A stretch of DNA of 64,000 nt from Sweltsa coloradensis (GCA_024449915.1 JAMZAV010000168.1:62001-126000), one strand, 5' to 3'; positions 21,420 to 33,567 are shown, numbered from the stretch's first letter. Program-made: numbers and translations. Notes: a model not told the origin generated them from the letters alone.

Positions 21420-21993
21420 GCGGTCGAGTGTCTCGTCGGCGTCAAGTCATTGCGCCTACTTATCATTTCCAGGAACCTGACTCTTCTACTTGCGCCGCAC
21501 TCTCAAGGCATAGGCCTGCCCCCAACCCAACCCGTCTCAGATCTCACTACAGGCTATCTTGAGGGAAAAATTGCCCCAAAAATTTTCAGCGCCCCAGACC
21601 CCCGGTAGCCTATTTAAGTCCATACAAAACGAAGATACAAGTGTCCCGAATTTTGTTTTTAGAATTATGGTCACCCTATCAATAGTAGCACGAACCAAAC
21701 TAAAAAGACGAAATATCTCACGTTGTGCCATGCACTGGCTGGGCTGATGGTGTCACACTCGAGATTTAGGTTTGGAAATGAGCTTTATGTCGATAACGAA
21801 AGCCAGATATAACATCAAAGATAGCGAGGCAACAAACGGAACGCGATTGTATTGCTTTGACTTACACTTGGACACTTGAAATTCCACTTATAGGTCAGAA
21901 TATGCGTTGTTGGTGATATTGATATTATCGATTCGATAATGACATAACCTTTTTGACAATCGATAATGAAAAAAGTATCGATGTGCATCCCTA
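21123..21993. mobile_element. hAT-like transposon in intron 1 of locus 1
   Basis: Ends TAGAGATGCACACGATAA and ATCGATGTGCATCCCTA. 8-bp duplications GTTAGGGG (21115-21122) and GTTAGGGT (21994-22001). 871 bp. Contains a T-run (21327-21349) and a long (ATT)n microsatellite (about 21357-21418). No transposase. Confidence 0.85.
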
Positions 21994-22039
21994 GTTAGGG
22001 TGACACGGCACCTGAAATTCGGGCTATGTATTGTAGTAA

Positions 22040-22790
22040 TTAGACGAGTGAGCGCAGCGAAACGAAGTCTATACTAACGCTACTCGATCGGTCCTTGGCC
22101 GTGACCATTGTCTGCATGTTAAATGTCTGTCTGTTTGTCCGGGCTCATACGGCCGAACGGCCAAATAGATTGAGCTGAAATATTAAACAGACATCCGTGA
22201 CCAGGTAACTTAGAACTGCTAACAAAATGAGCACAATCCATTTCGATTTTAACCTAAAAGAAATAATAAACTGAAAAATAGGCTTACAAATTTAGGAATT
22301 CTTTCAACGACAATGCTTTTGCTGTTGAAAAAATCACTGCCTCCTAGAATATGCTAGTCCGTTGCAATACCTCCTTGGTTGCAATGGAGGCAGTGGAAAA
22401 AAATATTTGTAATGCAGTATGCAGTGACCAAAGTGCAAACATCAGCTCGTAAGCATGGAAGGTTTTAACTCCCTGTAACTGGAGGCGAGCTCTGGCAGTC
22501 GTTTTGGGGACCTTTCCTCCTTACCTTGACCACCACCCCAACGACGACAGCCAAGACAACACGATGATGATAACAACCGATGACGACCATGACATGATAA
22601 CCCCCCTTTCCTCCCCCAACCCGTGGCTGGTTTTGCGAAGCATTGGACTTTCCTAACACATCCCCTAGGCTACAGTGGCGCATTAGGACCTAACGGTTAG
22701 CCTTAGAGGGGGGAGGAAAGGGAATGTTAACGGGTACTCAACACATGGCTTACTCACTCGTCTATAACAACGATTTTGGCGTTTCCCTAG
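22040..22790 (+). mobile_element. Helentron/HINE-like repeat, copy E
   Basis: Starts TTAGACGAGTGAGCGCAGCG, contains CTGTCTGTTTGTCCGGGCTC, and ends CTCACTCGTCTATAACAACG, TTTTGGCGTTTCCCTAGT. A copy of the GAGGCGAGCTCTG repeat (22470-22705) is nested in it. Confidence 0.65.
22470..22705 (+). repeat. Dispersed GC-rich repeat (GAGGCGAGCTCTG family), copy 2
   Basis: Matches the insertion in the broken THAP exon at 16531. Truncated at the left relative to that copy. Confidence 0.7.
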
Positions 22791-23527
22791 TTGTTAGCCA
22801 TGCATATATTAATCCTTCTCTGCTGTTTTCTAAGAGTTTGACTTATTTCTATTATCTATTTATTCTGTCCATCTGTCTGTGAGTGTGTTTTCTATGCCTC
22901 TAAATTTGTTTCTTCCATCTGTCACTTGGGTTTGACAGCCTATACTTCTCTCACACTCTTAAGGCTTATTATTTTCACATATCGTCTCCAACACTGCAAA
23001 ACCTTTTAGTGCTTTTTATCAAATTGTTCAGGAGAGACAAAAACACTTTTTGCATATAATTGATTCGTTCTCAAATTATTCTTATGATGCTCTTTCTCTA
23101 TTACGATGGTTCTCAAACTTTTTGGGTCAAGTACCCACAAAAGCAAGTCAAAACTGTGACATACCCCCTCGGCTATGCCCATTTTGGTACAATGGTAATT
23201 TGACGGAAGTGTTATTTTGCATTAAATTTATGATTTTCCTTTTTCTAACTGAATATTATTATTACTTCCTGATAAAATAATTACCGTACAAAGCTTCTGA
23301 TAACTTAGCCTACCCGGCAGTTTAATTTACCTGCTACTTTAACTGGACATTGATATAGGTACCGGTCCTAAGCAGTTGACTAAATCAAATAAAAGTAAAA
23401 ACAAGTATGCCTAGGACTGCTTTCAATTTATATCAGCCTAGAGTACAATAAACGTTTGACCCTGTACAGTCTCTCAAACAGTTGCTTGTCACCGTGACTT
23501 GAGCTCACGGAGTGTCTTCTGTTGCAG
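22791..23527. other. Intron 1 remainder and acceptor of exon 2
   Basis: Non-coding. A TTCTCAAACTTTTTGGGTC segment near 23109 resembles the end of an old hAT element, but no partner end was seen. The acceptor TCTTCTGTTGCAG precedes 23528. Confidence 0.4.
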
Positions 23528-23850
23528 AACCCGAGCCACGAGCCGCAGCGCCTGCCGTTGATTCCCTCGGCGAACCGCCCGGGGGGAGTCCCCTGACCAT
23601 TGCGGAGTTACTGCCGCCCAGTCTCCTAGCCAGTGCGCGTGAAGCGGCCGCAAGTCCACCGGTCATCCTTGTTGAGCCAGTACCGGCGGCCAGTCCTCCA
23701 CTCATCCTTCTTGAAGATTCACCCAGGACTAGTCCACTGGGAGATGCGGTCAAAGAAGAAGACTCTCTGCCGTCCAACACTGTTGGAGAGATGATCCTGG
23801 TTGATCTCGAACCTGATAAAGATCCATCCAGATTAGAATGCTACACACCA
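23528..23850 (+). CDS. Locus 1 constant exon 2: acidic Pro/Ala/Ser-rich linker
   Basis: Acceptor TGTTGCAG|AACCC and donor CACACCA|GTGAGT. Enters in phase 1 and leaves in phase 0 (108 codons including the junction). Low-complexity, GC-rich relative to its surroundings, with Pro-Glu repeats and near-repeats such as PPVILVEPVPAASPP and PLILLEDSP. A VKEE segment fits the SUMO-attachment consensus. No folded domain is seen. It links the THAP head to the ZAD. The minus-strand ORF opposite is a shadow. Confidence 0.8.
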
Positions 23851-24742
23851 GTGAGTTCTGTTCTGTTCCGCTCCGCTCCACCTAAAAGTTTTGGGTTTTA
23901 AGGAAGATTTGTCAAAAACGTGTTTAAATGGCTTTAGAAAGGGTATACTATTTCAGTACAATGTAAATGTTTTATTTGATTTACCATACAGTTTGGTATG
24001 TTATCATCACCTTGCAAGATTGTTACAATCATTATAGAATAAAATTAACTTTTTAAGAGAACAAGGGGGGCAATTGCCCTTACCCCCCCCCCTTCCCCCC
24101 TGGATCCGCCACTGTCTGCTCATCTTTGTAGATTTTGAAGATTTCATGCAAACCGCGTAAGCCTTCTTCCTTTCTTCAGACAAACAAAAGTCTAAAAAAG
24201 TAACACACAAAGGGTAGGGTGTATTAGAGTTTAAATCTTTACTTTTCTTGACATGATCTGATTTCCTATAGACGATTACTTAAAAGTCTCTGCGCATGCC
24301 CGAACTCGGCTAGGAATTCTGGGTAGTGTGTTGCAAGCACAGCCAACTAAATCTTAAATTTTCTACAGAAGTCGGCAATCATTGTTTACATTGAAGAAAA
24401 CAGAGCCTTCGGTTCAGAGTTTTTTTATAAAGTTCAGAGCAACACGATTCCCAGCATGCAATGCGCGATACAGAGTGCGCTGATCAGATGGTTTACGAAA
24501 TTGTCTATTGCACTACGTATAATGCTGCCAGCCAGCGGCAAGCATTGAAGTAAGACTATTTACCAATGTAGATAAGCCTACTGTTCAAATAAATCAATTT
24601 AAAACTCCCCAAGCTAGGCCTAGTAAAATTCATCGTGTACCTACCTTTCTTGTTGACAACTAGACTACATTATTACTAGGCCTATTCTAATAAGTTATCC
24701 ATTTGCAAATTCTATCAAAGGCTATCTGTTTATTATTTCTAG
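23851..24742. other. Intron 2 of locus 1
   Basis: Non-coding. Near 24066-24116 there is a G/C-run and CTGGATCCGCCACTG, resembling one end of a hAT element without a visible partner. Confidence 0.5.
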
Positions 24743-24925
24743 AACAAACCAGTCGAGCGTTGTGATGAAGACGAGGCTAAGATTATCAGGAAGGCAACTC
24801 CCAGTTCAAACGTCCTCTGTCGACTGTGTAGGAAAGACAACGAGAAGACGATGATACCGATCTTCATGACTCCCAACAGCAGACCACACATCGCTACGAA
24901 AATCTTCTCCATTACTGGGATTGTG
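24743..24925 (+). CDS. Locus 1 constant exon 3: first half of a ZAD zinc domain
   Basis: 61 codons in phase 0 at both ends (acceptor TATTTCTAG|AAC, donor ATTGTG|GTAAGT). Contains LCRLCRKDNEKTMIPIF, the first Cys pair of a ZAD (zinc-finger-associated domain), then HIATKIFSITGIV, the helix that precedes the second half. The second Cys pair is in the next exon. Known ZADs are protein-interaction and dimerisation modules of transcription factors, best known in arthropods. The same split, with the sequence KIFAVTGIT, is seen in locus 2 at 60931. Confidence 0.85.
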
Positions 24926-25479
24926 GTAAGTAAGAAAGTGCACACGTGTAAGTACTGTTTCTAAACTCTCAATTTTGTTTTAAGTGTAGGCTATAGGTAG
25001 GGACCCTGAGAAATAGCAATAAAAAGTTCTCATTTTGGTATAAAAAATCTTCAATTTGAGTACTGCCATGAACTAAGGTAAAGGCATCATTTCGCCATAA
25101 AAATAGCATTGCAATCATTACCCTTCAGCGACATGAACACATATTACACATAAACGAATATTTAAGCCATATAAAGTTAACTTAATTGGAATTAGCTAGG
25201 CCTGATCGATAATAATATTTTCCACTGTCATGGTGCCAACTAAATGTTTAAATAGAAATGTTGATTTCAATGCCCAATTGTCAAATAAGTTTCATATTTT
25301 GGAGCAAAAACTTACAGAAATTGAGAAAAGTTCCAGATTTTTCTTTAATTTAGCATAAAAACGTGATTATTGTCTTATTTCGCTACCTAATAATAATACA
25401 GTCATATTTAGCATCATACCATATAGTGAAAAAAAGTGTCACAAATTTTCAGGGTCCCTACGTAAAGGTCTACTCTCTC
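24926..25479. other. Intron 3 of locus 1, first part
   Basis: AT-rich, nothing recognised before the LINE fragment. Confidence 0.4.
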
Positions 25480-25880
25480 CTTCAAAAATGTCAAAACTAA
25501 GATCAAATCAACCACAAAAAAGATCTTCAGGAACACCACAGAAGAGACTTCACGACTAAAGAACTGGTGGACCGAGATCAAGAAAGGGCCAGACAAAGAC
25601 TGGTCGAGAAAGACAGCCACCGCCCATTTCCGGCTTGCAACCGGTCACAACGTCTTGCAACACCACCTGCACCGCTTTAACATTATCAACGAACTGGCCA
25701 CCTGTAAACTTTGTAATTTAGAAGACCAAGAAAGAGCGCATCTCTTTAGATGCGCCGCCCTCAAGAGTAACATTGACTCCCTGCCCGATGAACTGAGCAG
25801 GATAGAAAAGGAGGCAGTCTTATATTGGATAGCAAGACAGAAGAATGGCTAAAGAGGCCAACCTTGCACAAGAAAAAATA
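25480..25880 (+). mobile_element. LINE 3' fragment, second copy of the 1119 family
   Basis: Nearly identical to 2078-2470: QHHLHRFN, ELATCKLCNLEDQERAHLFRCAA and YWIARQKNG followed by an A-rich end. Truncated before the RNase H core. Confidence 0.85.
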
Positions 25881-26571
25881 GGCCTAAACACCTGTGATTT
25901 TCAGCACCTCAACTTGGGGTGGAGACATTCTTGGAAAATTAAATGCTGCTGAAGATTCTTGGTCTGTCAAATAGGACCTTAGTTTAGTTGGTACAACATA
26001 ATTAGGCCCTGCCCCATCACTGACCTCTATATACTTACGTGGACTGCTGACGCATACCTGGCAAATGTTGAGATGTGAAGGTGGCGGAAGTTCATTTCCG
26101 ACGTCCCTAATCAGCGGCAGATTCAAAATAACTAAACATAATAGATTCGTTCACCTGTGTCACTGGCCTGTGTTTATCAGTTTATTTAGAGTAACACTGC
26201 AGTAAACACTTCCTAGGCATCCTGAGTGACCTTGATAATAGACCACTGTAATGTAGGTCTACTAGTCACCATAACCTCAAAATAAGCTAGCCACAAACCG
26301 CCATCTGGACGTTAAGATTTACATCTAGACGGCGGTGCAATTGCACTGGAATCGCAATAAAATCGAGGGACGGTGTAAATGACCGCCCAATAGGCCCATT
26401 GCTTTAGGCCCATGTTGGCTTCAAGGTTACAGTATAGCTTGCACAGTCCACTAAGTATATAGATGTCAGTGGGCCCTATGAAAGTCAAATACATAGTTGG
26501 AGCATCATTGTGTGGAGCATAGTGAGTGTTTGTCAGCGTAGTGAACGTAGCAAAGACTTTGTTTTGACTTT
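25881..26571. other. Intron 3, unassigned
   Basis: No exon seen. 26508-26571 has GAGTGTTTGTCAGCGTAGTG-like sequence weakly resembling Helentron 5' ends. Confidence 0.35.
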
Positions 26572-27000
26572 GTGTGGCTTGTTGGTCTTGTGGTTAGTGT
26601 ATCTGCTTCCAATGCAGAAGGTCCAGGGTTCGATTCCCGCCAAAGTCAGAAGTTTTTTAACTTATGATTTGGACTTAAGTCCATCAGTTCTAGTCTTAGG
26701 AGTTTGTAAACGGTGATTTTGGAGCCGTCCTAGCAACAAAGCACATAATAAATTCAGAGTTGTTCTGAATCGGCCTTGTTGATTCTGGCGTTGATCCACG
26801 GGTGTTCGCACTGTCCATACCACTGATTGCTATATTTCTTATTTAAAATATTGATATTTGGTTGGTTATCACTCACTCGTCGATAGCGTCGGGGCCTACA
26901 GGGTTGGCTTGGTCGCTTTGATTTACTGTCGCCCACTGAAAATCAGTTATATAACTGAGTGGGTAGACTTAAAATACAATTTATTTATTTATTTATTCAA
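26572..27000 (+). repeat. tRNA-derived SINE, copy 1
   Basis: tRNA-like head: TTGGTCTTGTGGTTAGTGTA (box A-like) and GGGTTCGATTCCCG (box B) at about 26626. The unrelated body ends in CAGTTATATAACTGAGTGGG and an (ATTT)n tail. Nearly the same as 62513-62990. Confidence 0.85.
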
Positions 27001-27319
27001 ATCACATCTAATGTAATGAATTTGTTGGACTTCCCATTATATGTTGCTTTGCTGTATTTTGAAACACAACACTATAGAAGGATAAAACACAACATTTAAA
27101 GTTTAAACCTACACTGGCATCTCAGTTTGACAAGTAGGCCCTATATGCTTACCATCTAACAGAAAAACGATATCAGTACGGTAAGTCAGTAACTGATGTA
27201 AATTTGTTTCCGTTTGTTCTTCCAGGACTTTTTTCAGGAAGTTTTTAAACCTGTTTCAATAATAGAATACGTTCTTAGGGCTCTTTAACCATTTTTTTAA
27301 TTTATTTTTTATTGTTTTC

Positions 27320-27765
27320 ATCATCATCATTAACCATTGCCATATCCTACTTCTGGCAGGGTCAGCTTGGGTTTCGCAACCAAATTCTTCCACTTCTTTC
27401 TATCCTCCCACAATCGTGTCTTTGCTACATCCTCCCAGCTCTCTCCTCTATTATGTAGGTCTCTTGCTATGGTCTCCTTCCATCTCTTCCTTGGTCTCCC
27501 CCTTCTTCTTCCTCCTTCAATCCTTTTCTCATACATTCTCCTGGGCATCCTCTCTTTCGTCATTTGTTTCATATGCCCAAACCATTTCAGCCGTGTCCTT
27601 CCCATCCTGTCACCTAACTTCTCCACCCCAAGCATCTCTCTGATGTTCGTATTTCTAATTCTATCTCTTCTTGTCTTGCCCACTGTGCTCCTCAGGAATC
27701 TCATCTCCGCCGCCTGTATTTGGCTTTCTTCTCTATCACCCATAGTCCAGGTTTCTGCCGCATAT
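27320..27765 (-). mobile_element. LINE C-terminal fragment, the best-preserved copy
   Basis: The minus strand reads AAEMRFLRSTVGKTRRDRIRN, RTRLKWFGHMKQM, then GRPRKRWKETIARDLH and WEDRKKWKNLVAKP. Open for about 137 codons. The 3' end has ATGATGATG. Same family as 2806 and 53281. The plus-strand ORF here is a shadow. Confidence 0.85.
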
Positions 27766-29214
27766 ATGTGAGGATCGGTATGAAGTAGGTCTTGTATTCG
27801 CGTTTAAAAGCAAAGTGGATGACATATGGCGTCAAGTGGAGAATTGCTCCAAGGCAGATACCGTGCGGCTGCATGGCGGCATTCAATGTTAAACCAATGC
27901 AATATTGTAGCGTCACGGTCAACTCCAGAATGAATTTACTCGATCATGTTTATTATTAAGCAAGCAAGAAAGGTCATAAAATTAGTAATACACATTTTTG
28001 TGATGCGTAATGAAACAAAAAGTCTGAATGTGTATATTATTCCGTGCAATACTGTGGGTTAGATGGGAGTTCTATTCCTATTCCTTGAGACACATTTTTC
28101 ACTACTTTCATCAGTTTCATGGATACCACCAACCGATAAACGATAAACCATAATGGTATTTAATTTATTACAATGATGTGCTGTAGGCGGTATAGGGCCA
28201 AAACGGGCTAAGAGCTATATACCGTTCAACATTCTAAACCCAAAGATACTGTGAACCATAGTATATATTATGCAAGTCTCATTAATGGTATAATTGATAA
28301 TTGGTATAGATAAAATATGGAATTTTTGTAATTATTATTTATTATTAATAATATATGTCCATAGTTATACCGGTAGTTTTTAAATTTGTGCAGCGCATTG
28401 AATGTAAACTATCCTACCTTGATTTTTTATTCTTATATGCCAAGAGATTTGTACCAACTGCTGCCGTGAACAGAACATAATTATGCGTAGACTTAATTAT
28501 TTATGGGCTCATATTATTCATAATCTCAACCAAAACAACATCAAAACAATTCTAGGACTTAACTAGGCGTAATATAATTAGTTAACTATGCGTATTAATA
28601 ATAGTAGGCCTATATATAAAGTTTAGTGAAGGTCGGTGCCATCCATATAACTTATAACTTTAAATTTTTAGCCGACTTGGGGGGGAGGGGGGGGGCTTTT
28701 GAAATGTGAGACAATGTTTTAAGAGGTTTCAATGGCGTGACGAAACACAAATTTAATAACAAATCTAGTTTGATAATTTATTCGCGAGGAACCCGCAAAA
28801 AATTACTTCTGGGGGGGGGGGAGGGGAGAATAAATAATTTGTGATATAATTTTGTATAATATATCATATAGGCCTAAAAGACCAATAATCATAAGAAATT
28901 CGCGGTGTTGCCATCAAGTTAAAATTACTGAAAATACACGTCTCTAAATTACGAGATAAAATTCCTTATTTTGCTAGTTATTTTGCAGCTGAGGGTTACA
29001 AAATATAGTGATTGTCCTACCCCATCGTACCCAACTACTGGAAAGTGGAAATACTTCTAGAACTGACGTTTACAATGAAATATTATGCTTTAAAGCATGA
29101 AAAACACACTTGCTCCCTATGCAGCCCGTGTTTTTATCTGCCTTCGGACGGCCATGTTGGCATACGACCGTGCTGCTACCTGGTTAGGTTTTAACCGCAA
29201 ATAGTGTCATCTTG
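27766..29214. other. Intron 3, long AT-rich stretch
   Basis: No exon, TIR or tRNA-like sequence recognised. G-runs near 28680 and 28810. Confidence 0.4.
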
Positions 29215-29570
29215 CACTGTATGGGTATTTCCCTATCCCACACCAGGCCTTTTACACACTGGTAGAAGTTACTAGCCTTTTGTATTCTGTTGGTAATTTC
29301 CTTTTTCATCTTCCCGCTTGCCATTATTTCACTTCCTAGATATCCAAACGTCTCCTTCTCCTGGCATAATAAGTAATAACAACCTTGCTCTTGCTCACGC
29401 TTATCTTCGTGCCGGCCTCTTCAATGTGCCTCTTCCAGAGGTCTGTGTATCTCTGGAGTACCTCCTCATACTCTGACCATGCCACGAAATCATCGGCAAA
29501 CAGCATAACCTCTACCTCCTCTGTTTCCTCCATCTTTACCTTGTTGTGTATGTCATCCATCATTAATTAA
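29215..29570 (-). mobile_element. LINE reverse-transcriptase fragment with FADD box
   Basis: The minus strand reads VEVMLFADDFVAWSEYEE, the catalytic box (F/YADD) of LINE RTs, followed by HIEEAGTKISVSKSKVV. Fragment of the catalytic palm only. Confidence 0.8.
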
Positions 29571-29692
29571 TTAACATTTATTAAGCTGAATCCTTGTGGT
29601 CCACCACCCTACAATGGTTTTGTCAGCTCAGACAGTAAATTGTTTTTCTCTCTTCAATCTATGTAACTTCAACCTACGGGTATTTTTCATAG

Positions 29693-29842
29693 ATTTCCAG
29701 GGGAGATGGCCTGCCCAGTCACATCTGCAAGGAATGTATGGATAATATCGGAAAGTGGCACGCGTTCAAGAAGATTTGCATTGCGTCGGATATAACCAAC
29801 CGGCGTCAACTTCAAGTATCCAAGAAGCAACAAACGTTGCAA
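29693..29842 (+). CDS. Locus 1 constant exon 4: second half of the ZAD
   Basis: 50 codons in phase 0. The first AG (TTTTTCATAG|ATTTCC) is chosen because the next AG, seven bases on, would shift the frame. Contains GDGLPSHICKECMDNIGKWH followed by AFKKIC: the LP..IC..C signature and C-terminal helix of the ZAD. With exon 3 the four zinc Cys are complete, with 43 residues between the pairs. Donor TTGCAA|GTGAGT. Confidence 0.87.
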
Positions 29843-30192
29843 GTGAGTTCTGACTAGTACTGCATAAGGGTTGTGTGTTGAATTCCGTCCTTCATCCATG
29901 TGTTTCCTATTTGTATTTGGTCCTTTTCATTAAAACTCCATAAAAATTGTATACATACAAGGCTATTGACATCTAAATACGAACCAGGCCCGTATGTACA
30001 GCTACTCCTATTTAAGAGTGTTGTTTTGGTGAAAAGAAGAAGCTAGAACCATCATAAAAATACAAAATTTTCTTCACTGGAAAGTGGAAATACAAAATTA
30101 CTGTCTAGAGTCTAGACCTAGCCTAGTCTTTCACCTCTAGTACCTATGTAGTATGTAACCATTTCCTGCAAGGGTGAAGTATCACCAAGGTT
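29843..30192. other. Intron 4 of locus 1, first part
   Basis: Non-coding, nothing recognised. Confidence 0.4.
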
Positions 30193-31020
30193 CAGACCTG
30201 GGTAAATTACTTTTGAAAAGTAATGAAATTACATTACTCATTACTTCAGCCAAAATGTAACTAAATTACTATTTAGTTACTTTTCAAAAAAAGTAATGAA
30301 ATTACATTACTTTTTATGAAAAAAAGTAGTGAAATTACTTTCAAAAATTACTTTTTAATTTAAAATGTATCTGACGTGCGGACGAGTTTGACGCAAGTGC
30401 TTTGTCTGCCGATGGCGGGTCTCAAGGGTGTTATCCACGCCCACACTTTAAAACCAGCGGAGGCCTATCAGAGATATTGTAGATCTATATCGACGTATAG
30501 ACGTATAGTAAATTATTGATTACGCGGGTAACATCTATCGGCGAAATGTTTTCACTACACTACAAGAGTAACAATTCGACTATCGATTTATTTGAAACAG
30601 ACTTGAATGTTTGATGTCAAGTAGATAATGACGTCGTTTCAGTCGTCAACGGCGCTTGTCATAAGCCGGAAGTACCAAAAGTAAACATGGCTAGGTTCTG
30701 AAATGAAAACTCGGGACTCGAAATCTCTTGATCAGACCTACTAAATGTCGGAAATGCTGCATGCACATGCACATTGTTCAAGCGGGCTATATGTAGAAAG
30801 GCAGCAGGCGCACTGGCCCAGTGACTGATATTTGATACACAAAGGCGCGGGTCGCACGGCAAAAGTAACGCGTTACTATCGCCAAATTACAATGATAAAA
30901 GTAGTGAAATTACTCTTCCGTTACATTGAGAAAATTGTAATTAAATTACTGTCTCGTTACTGAAAAAAGTAATTTCGTTACAGTAACGCGTTACTTTCGT
31001 TACGTTACTACCCAGGTCTG
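30193..31020. mobile_element. hAT-like transposon
   Basis: Ends CAGACCTGGGTAAATTAC and GTTACTACCCAGGTCTG with perfect 8-bp duplications CCAAGGTT (30185-30192, 31021-31028). 828 bp with many AAGTAATGAAATTAC motifs near both ends. No transposase. Confidence 0.9.
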
Positions 31021-31107
31021 CCAAGGTTAACGTAGACAGAGCCAGTGCTTAGGAAGAACTATGCGTCGGCCTTGGCTCCTTTGTTAAACCCAACACTTAG
31101 GTAATAA

Positions 31108-31592
31108 CCGTATAGTACCGAATATAGGCCGACCCTCTAACTTTGGTCATGGAAATTTAAAAAAAGGAATTTTTAATCAAATATTTTTATTTTACGCGCC
31201 GTTATTCCTGCGGTCTGTTTCCGCGGAGCCAGTGCCAAGGTCGTTTTTCCCGCGTGGCCTATTGACGCGGAGCCTGTGATGAAGTAGCGCTATGACGCAA
31301 TTTCCCAAGCAGACCGGTTCATATCGCTCAGTTATCTGTTCCTCCTCATACTTCACTCATCAGTTGGCCTGCAGTAGGCATGGAGATAGCGTCGCGTCCT
31401 CCGTGCCTGCCGTATTGTTGACGCAGCGACAGATAGAAGCAGTGAACTATACGTATTTCCTTGTCACACGGCGCTGTAACTTGGTGTTTGAAATTAGCGC
31501 ATCAAAATGCCGATGCTCGCATATAGGTCGAGGAGGGATTTTGAGACCTAAAATAATGAAAAAAAGGTCGGCCTATATTCGGTACTATACGG
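31108..31592. mobile_element. TIR element (CCGTATAGTACCG family)
   Basis: 26-bp perfect TIRs: CCGTATAGTACCGAATATAG... and its inverse ending CTATACGG. Flanks AA and TA could be a mutated TA duplication. No transposase. It resembles the element at 33622 in TIR style (CCGTAT...CGAATA). Confidence 0.75.
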
Positions 31593-31860
31593 TATGAGTG
31601 AATTTAAACATGTTTAGTTCCTTCTTGTGTGGCCCTACCTCCAGTTGAGTTATTTGTTGGGAGTTTTGTTTTTGTGTGTAGCTAGGCTAGCTGACTTTTA
31701 GTAGCCACCATATTGGAAGGGTGGAACTCGTGGATTACGCTACCGATACCACTTTAAATTAGCTGCGGTCATCACCAGGTGAAGGTGTGTTGACAAACCT
31801 AGCCCTCCAGACGAACGTGTGTTTCCCTGGGAACAGTGTTCCCCTGTGAACGTACATAAT

Positions 31861-33567
31861 TGGATGAGCGAAGCGAGTGAAGCGAAGACTTCAATTTCAC
31901 TGACCCCCAAAAAATTAAGCTCGGGTGTTTTTTTTTTGTTTTTTTTGTTTTTTTTTCTGTCTGTTTGTTAACTCTCTACCAGGCAAACGGCATATCCGAT
32001 CTTGATGAAAATTGGAGGTGACCTTCGAAATCTCTGAACTTAGAGGTGTATTGTTTTTGAGTACAATCGAAGAAATATTTCTCATGAATATCGTACTTTT
32101 ACGATTTTATTTTTATTTTTAGTGCGATATTTTCGTGACATTTGGGCCGATTCTGACCAAACGGGTGGGGCTACAACTTTCATATTTCACATGGACATTA
32201 AGGTTATGGTAATGTAGTACCTTTTGAAAGAAAAAGTTGAAAAAGTTAGCCAGAATCTATAGAAATACAGTAAGATCTCTCTTATCCGAGTTGGATGAGA
32301 CCGGGGGCACCTCGGATTTGCGAAAAACTCGGATGGCGCGGATCAATTGTTTATTTGCTCTCGTAGCATAGCCTGATGTGGTAAAATGATATATGACACA
32401 TGTAATGGATAAAGGAACATAAAATACACACGATAGGCCTACACTTCATACAGGGTATACTAAATGATTTAATAGCTTGTAATTCAAGCTCACGAACACA
32501 CGTACACAATTAGGCCTACATGTCGTAATAAAAACGTATGTCTAGGCCTAGGCCTAGGCCTAAACTCGACGCAGTAGGCCTAGGCCTACAATGCAAACAT
32601 AGGCCTAGGCCTAGGCCTAGCTCTCTTTCTCATGTGGGAAAACCTCTCACTACTATGCCCGCGCTGAAGCTCACGACGCAAGATAAGTCTGGGAAAGAAA
32701 TAAGATAAGCCCAGGAATAACAATTCAATGCGTCGTGATTACGAATTTCGTGAATCGGTTGAAACATGATTGCATCTAGTTCCACAACGACCATCTTTGA
32801 ACAGCTGTGTGTGAGATGGCTATCTATGGCTGGATCGTATGCGCACGCGCAGGCGCGCGACGCACACTGACCTCTATATGCTCAGTGGGTGGCACTGACG
32901 CTTACCGGCGATGCGCCCGACGCACACTGACCACTGAACTCTATACGCTCAGTACACTGATGCACACTGCTCGAAAGTCGAGATATATCGCCGATCTATC
33001 TTCTTTGCACTCACTCGTAAGGCATGCCTACAAATGTATGCGAGTACATTTAAAAAAGTGCGGCGCGGCGTCTGTAATTATTTTTATGTTTTATTTACGT
33101 ATTTAAAACTTTAATTTTTTTTTTTTTTTTTTTTTTTTTTTTGCGGCTCGGTTAACACGGAACATCGGATAAGAGGAGATCGGATAAGAGAGATCTTACT
33201 GTAAAGCTTTTAATATAAGTTTTTTGATTTTTTGTGCTACATTTTCGTGCCATTTGGGCCAATTCTGACCAAAAGGGTGGGGCTACAACGTTCATATTAT
33301 ACATGGACATTAAGGTTATGGTGATGTCTTACTTTTTGAAAAAAAAAGTTGAAAAAGTTAGCCAGAATCCATAGAAATAAAGCTTTTAATATAAGTTTTT
33401 TACAGTAAATAATATCAATTGACAAGAAACAATAGAAACTTGACAACAATCACCTACAATGCGTAAGCAGCAAAACAAAGCACTTGCAAAAGTAAAGATA
33501 TCCCACGCAAACTAAAAACTTTAAAAAGCTCATCCATCAACGCGGCGGGACTTTAGCGTTTTCCTAG
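31861..33567 (+). mobile_element. Helentron/HINE-like repeat, copy C (interrupted)
   Basis: Starts TGGATGAGCGAAGCGAG, has CTGTCTGTTTGTTAACTC, and ends CTCATCCATCAACGCGGCGG, TTTAGCGTTTTCCTAGT. Two inverted units of the tandem repeat seen at 3766 lie inside. A pogo-like element is inserted between them at 32268. Confidence 0.7.
32268..33201. mobile_element. pogo/Tigger-like transposon nested in the Helentron-like repeat
   Basis: TIRs CAGTAAGATCTCTCTTATCC and inverse, resembling the CAGT...TTATCCG ends of Tigger elements. TA duplications at 32266-32267 and 33202-33203. The empty site is visible at about 33370-33390 in the neighbouring repeat unit (AGAAATAAAGC). 934 bp. Inside are AGGCCT repeats (32540-32625) and a T-run; no transposase motif. 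Confidence 0.88.

Noticed and set aside
32807..33106. 99-codon ORF in the pogo-like element as a transposase
   Set aside because: No DDE, CENP-B-like or helix-turn-helix motif; low-complexity repeats of CGACGCACACTGAC explain it.
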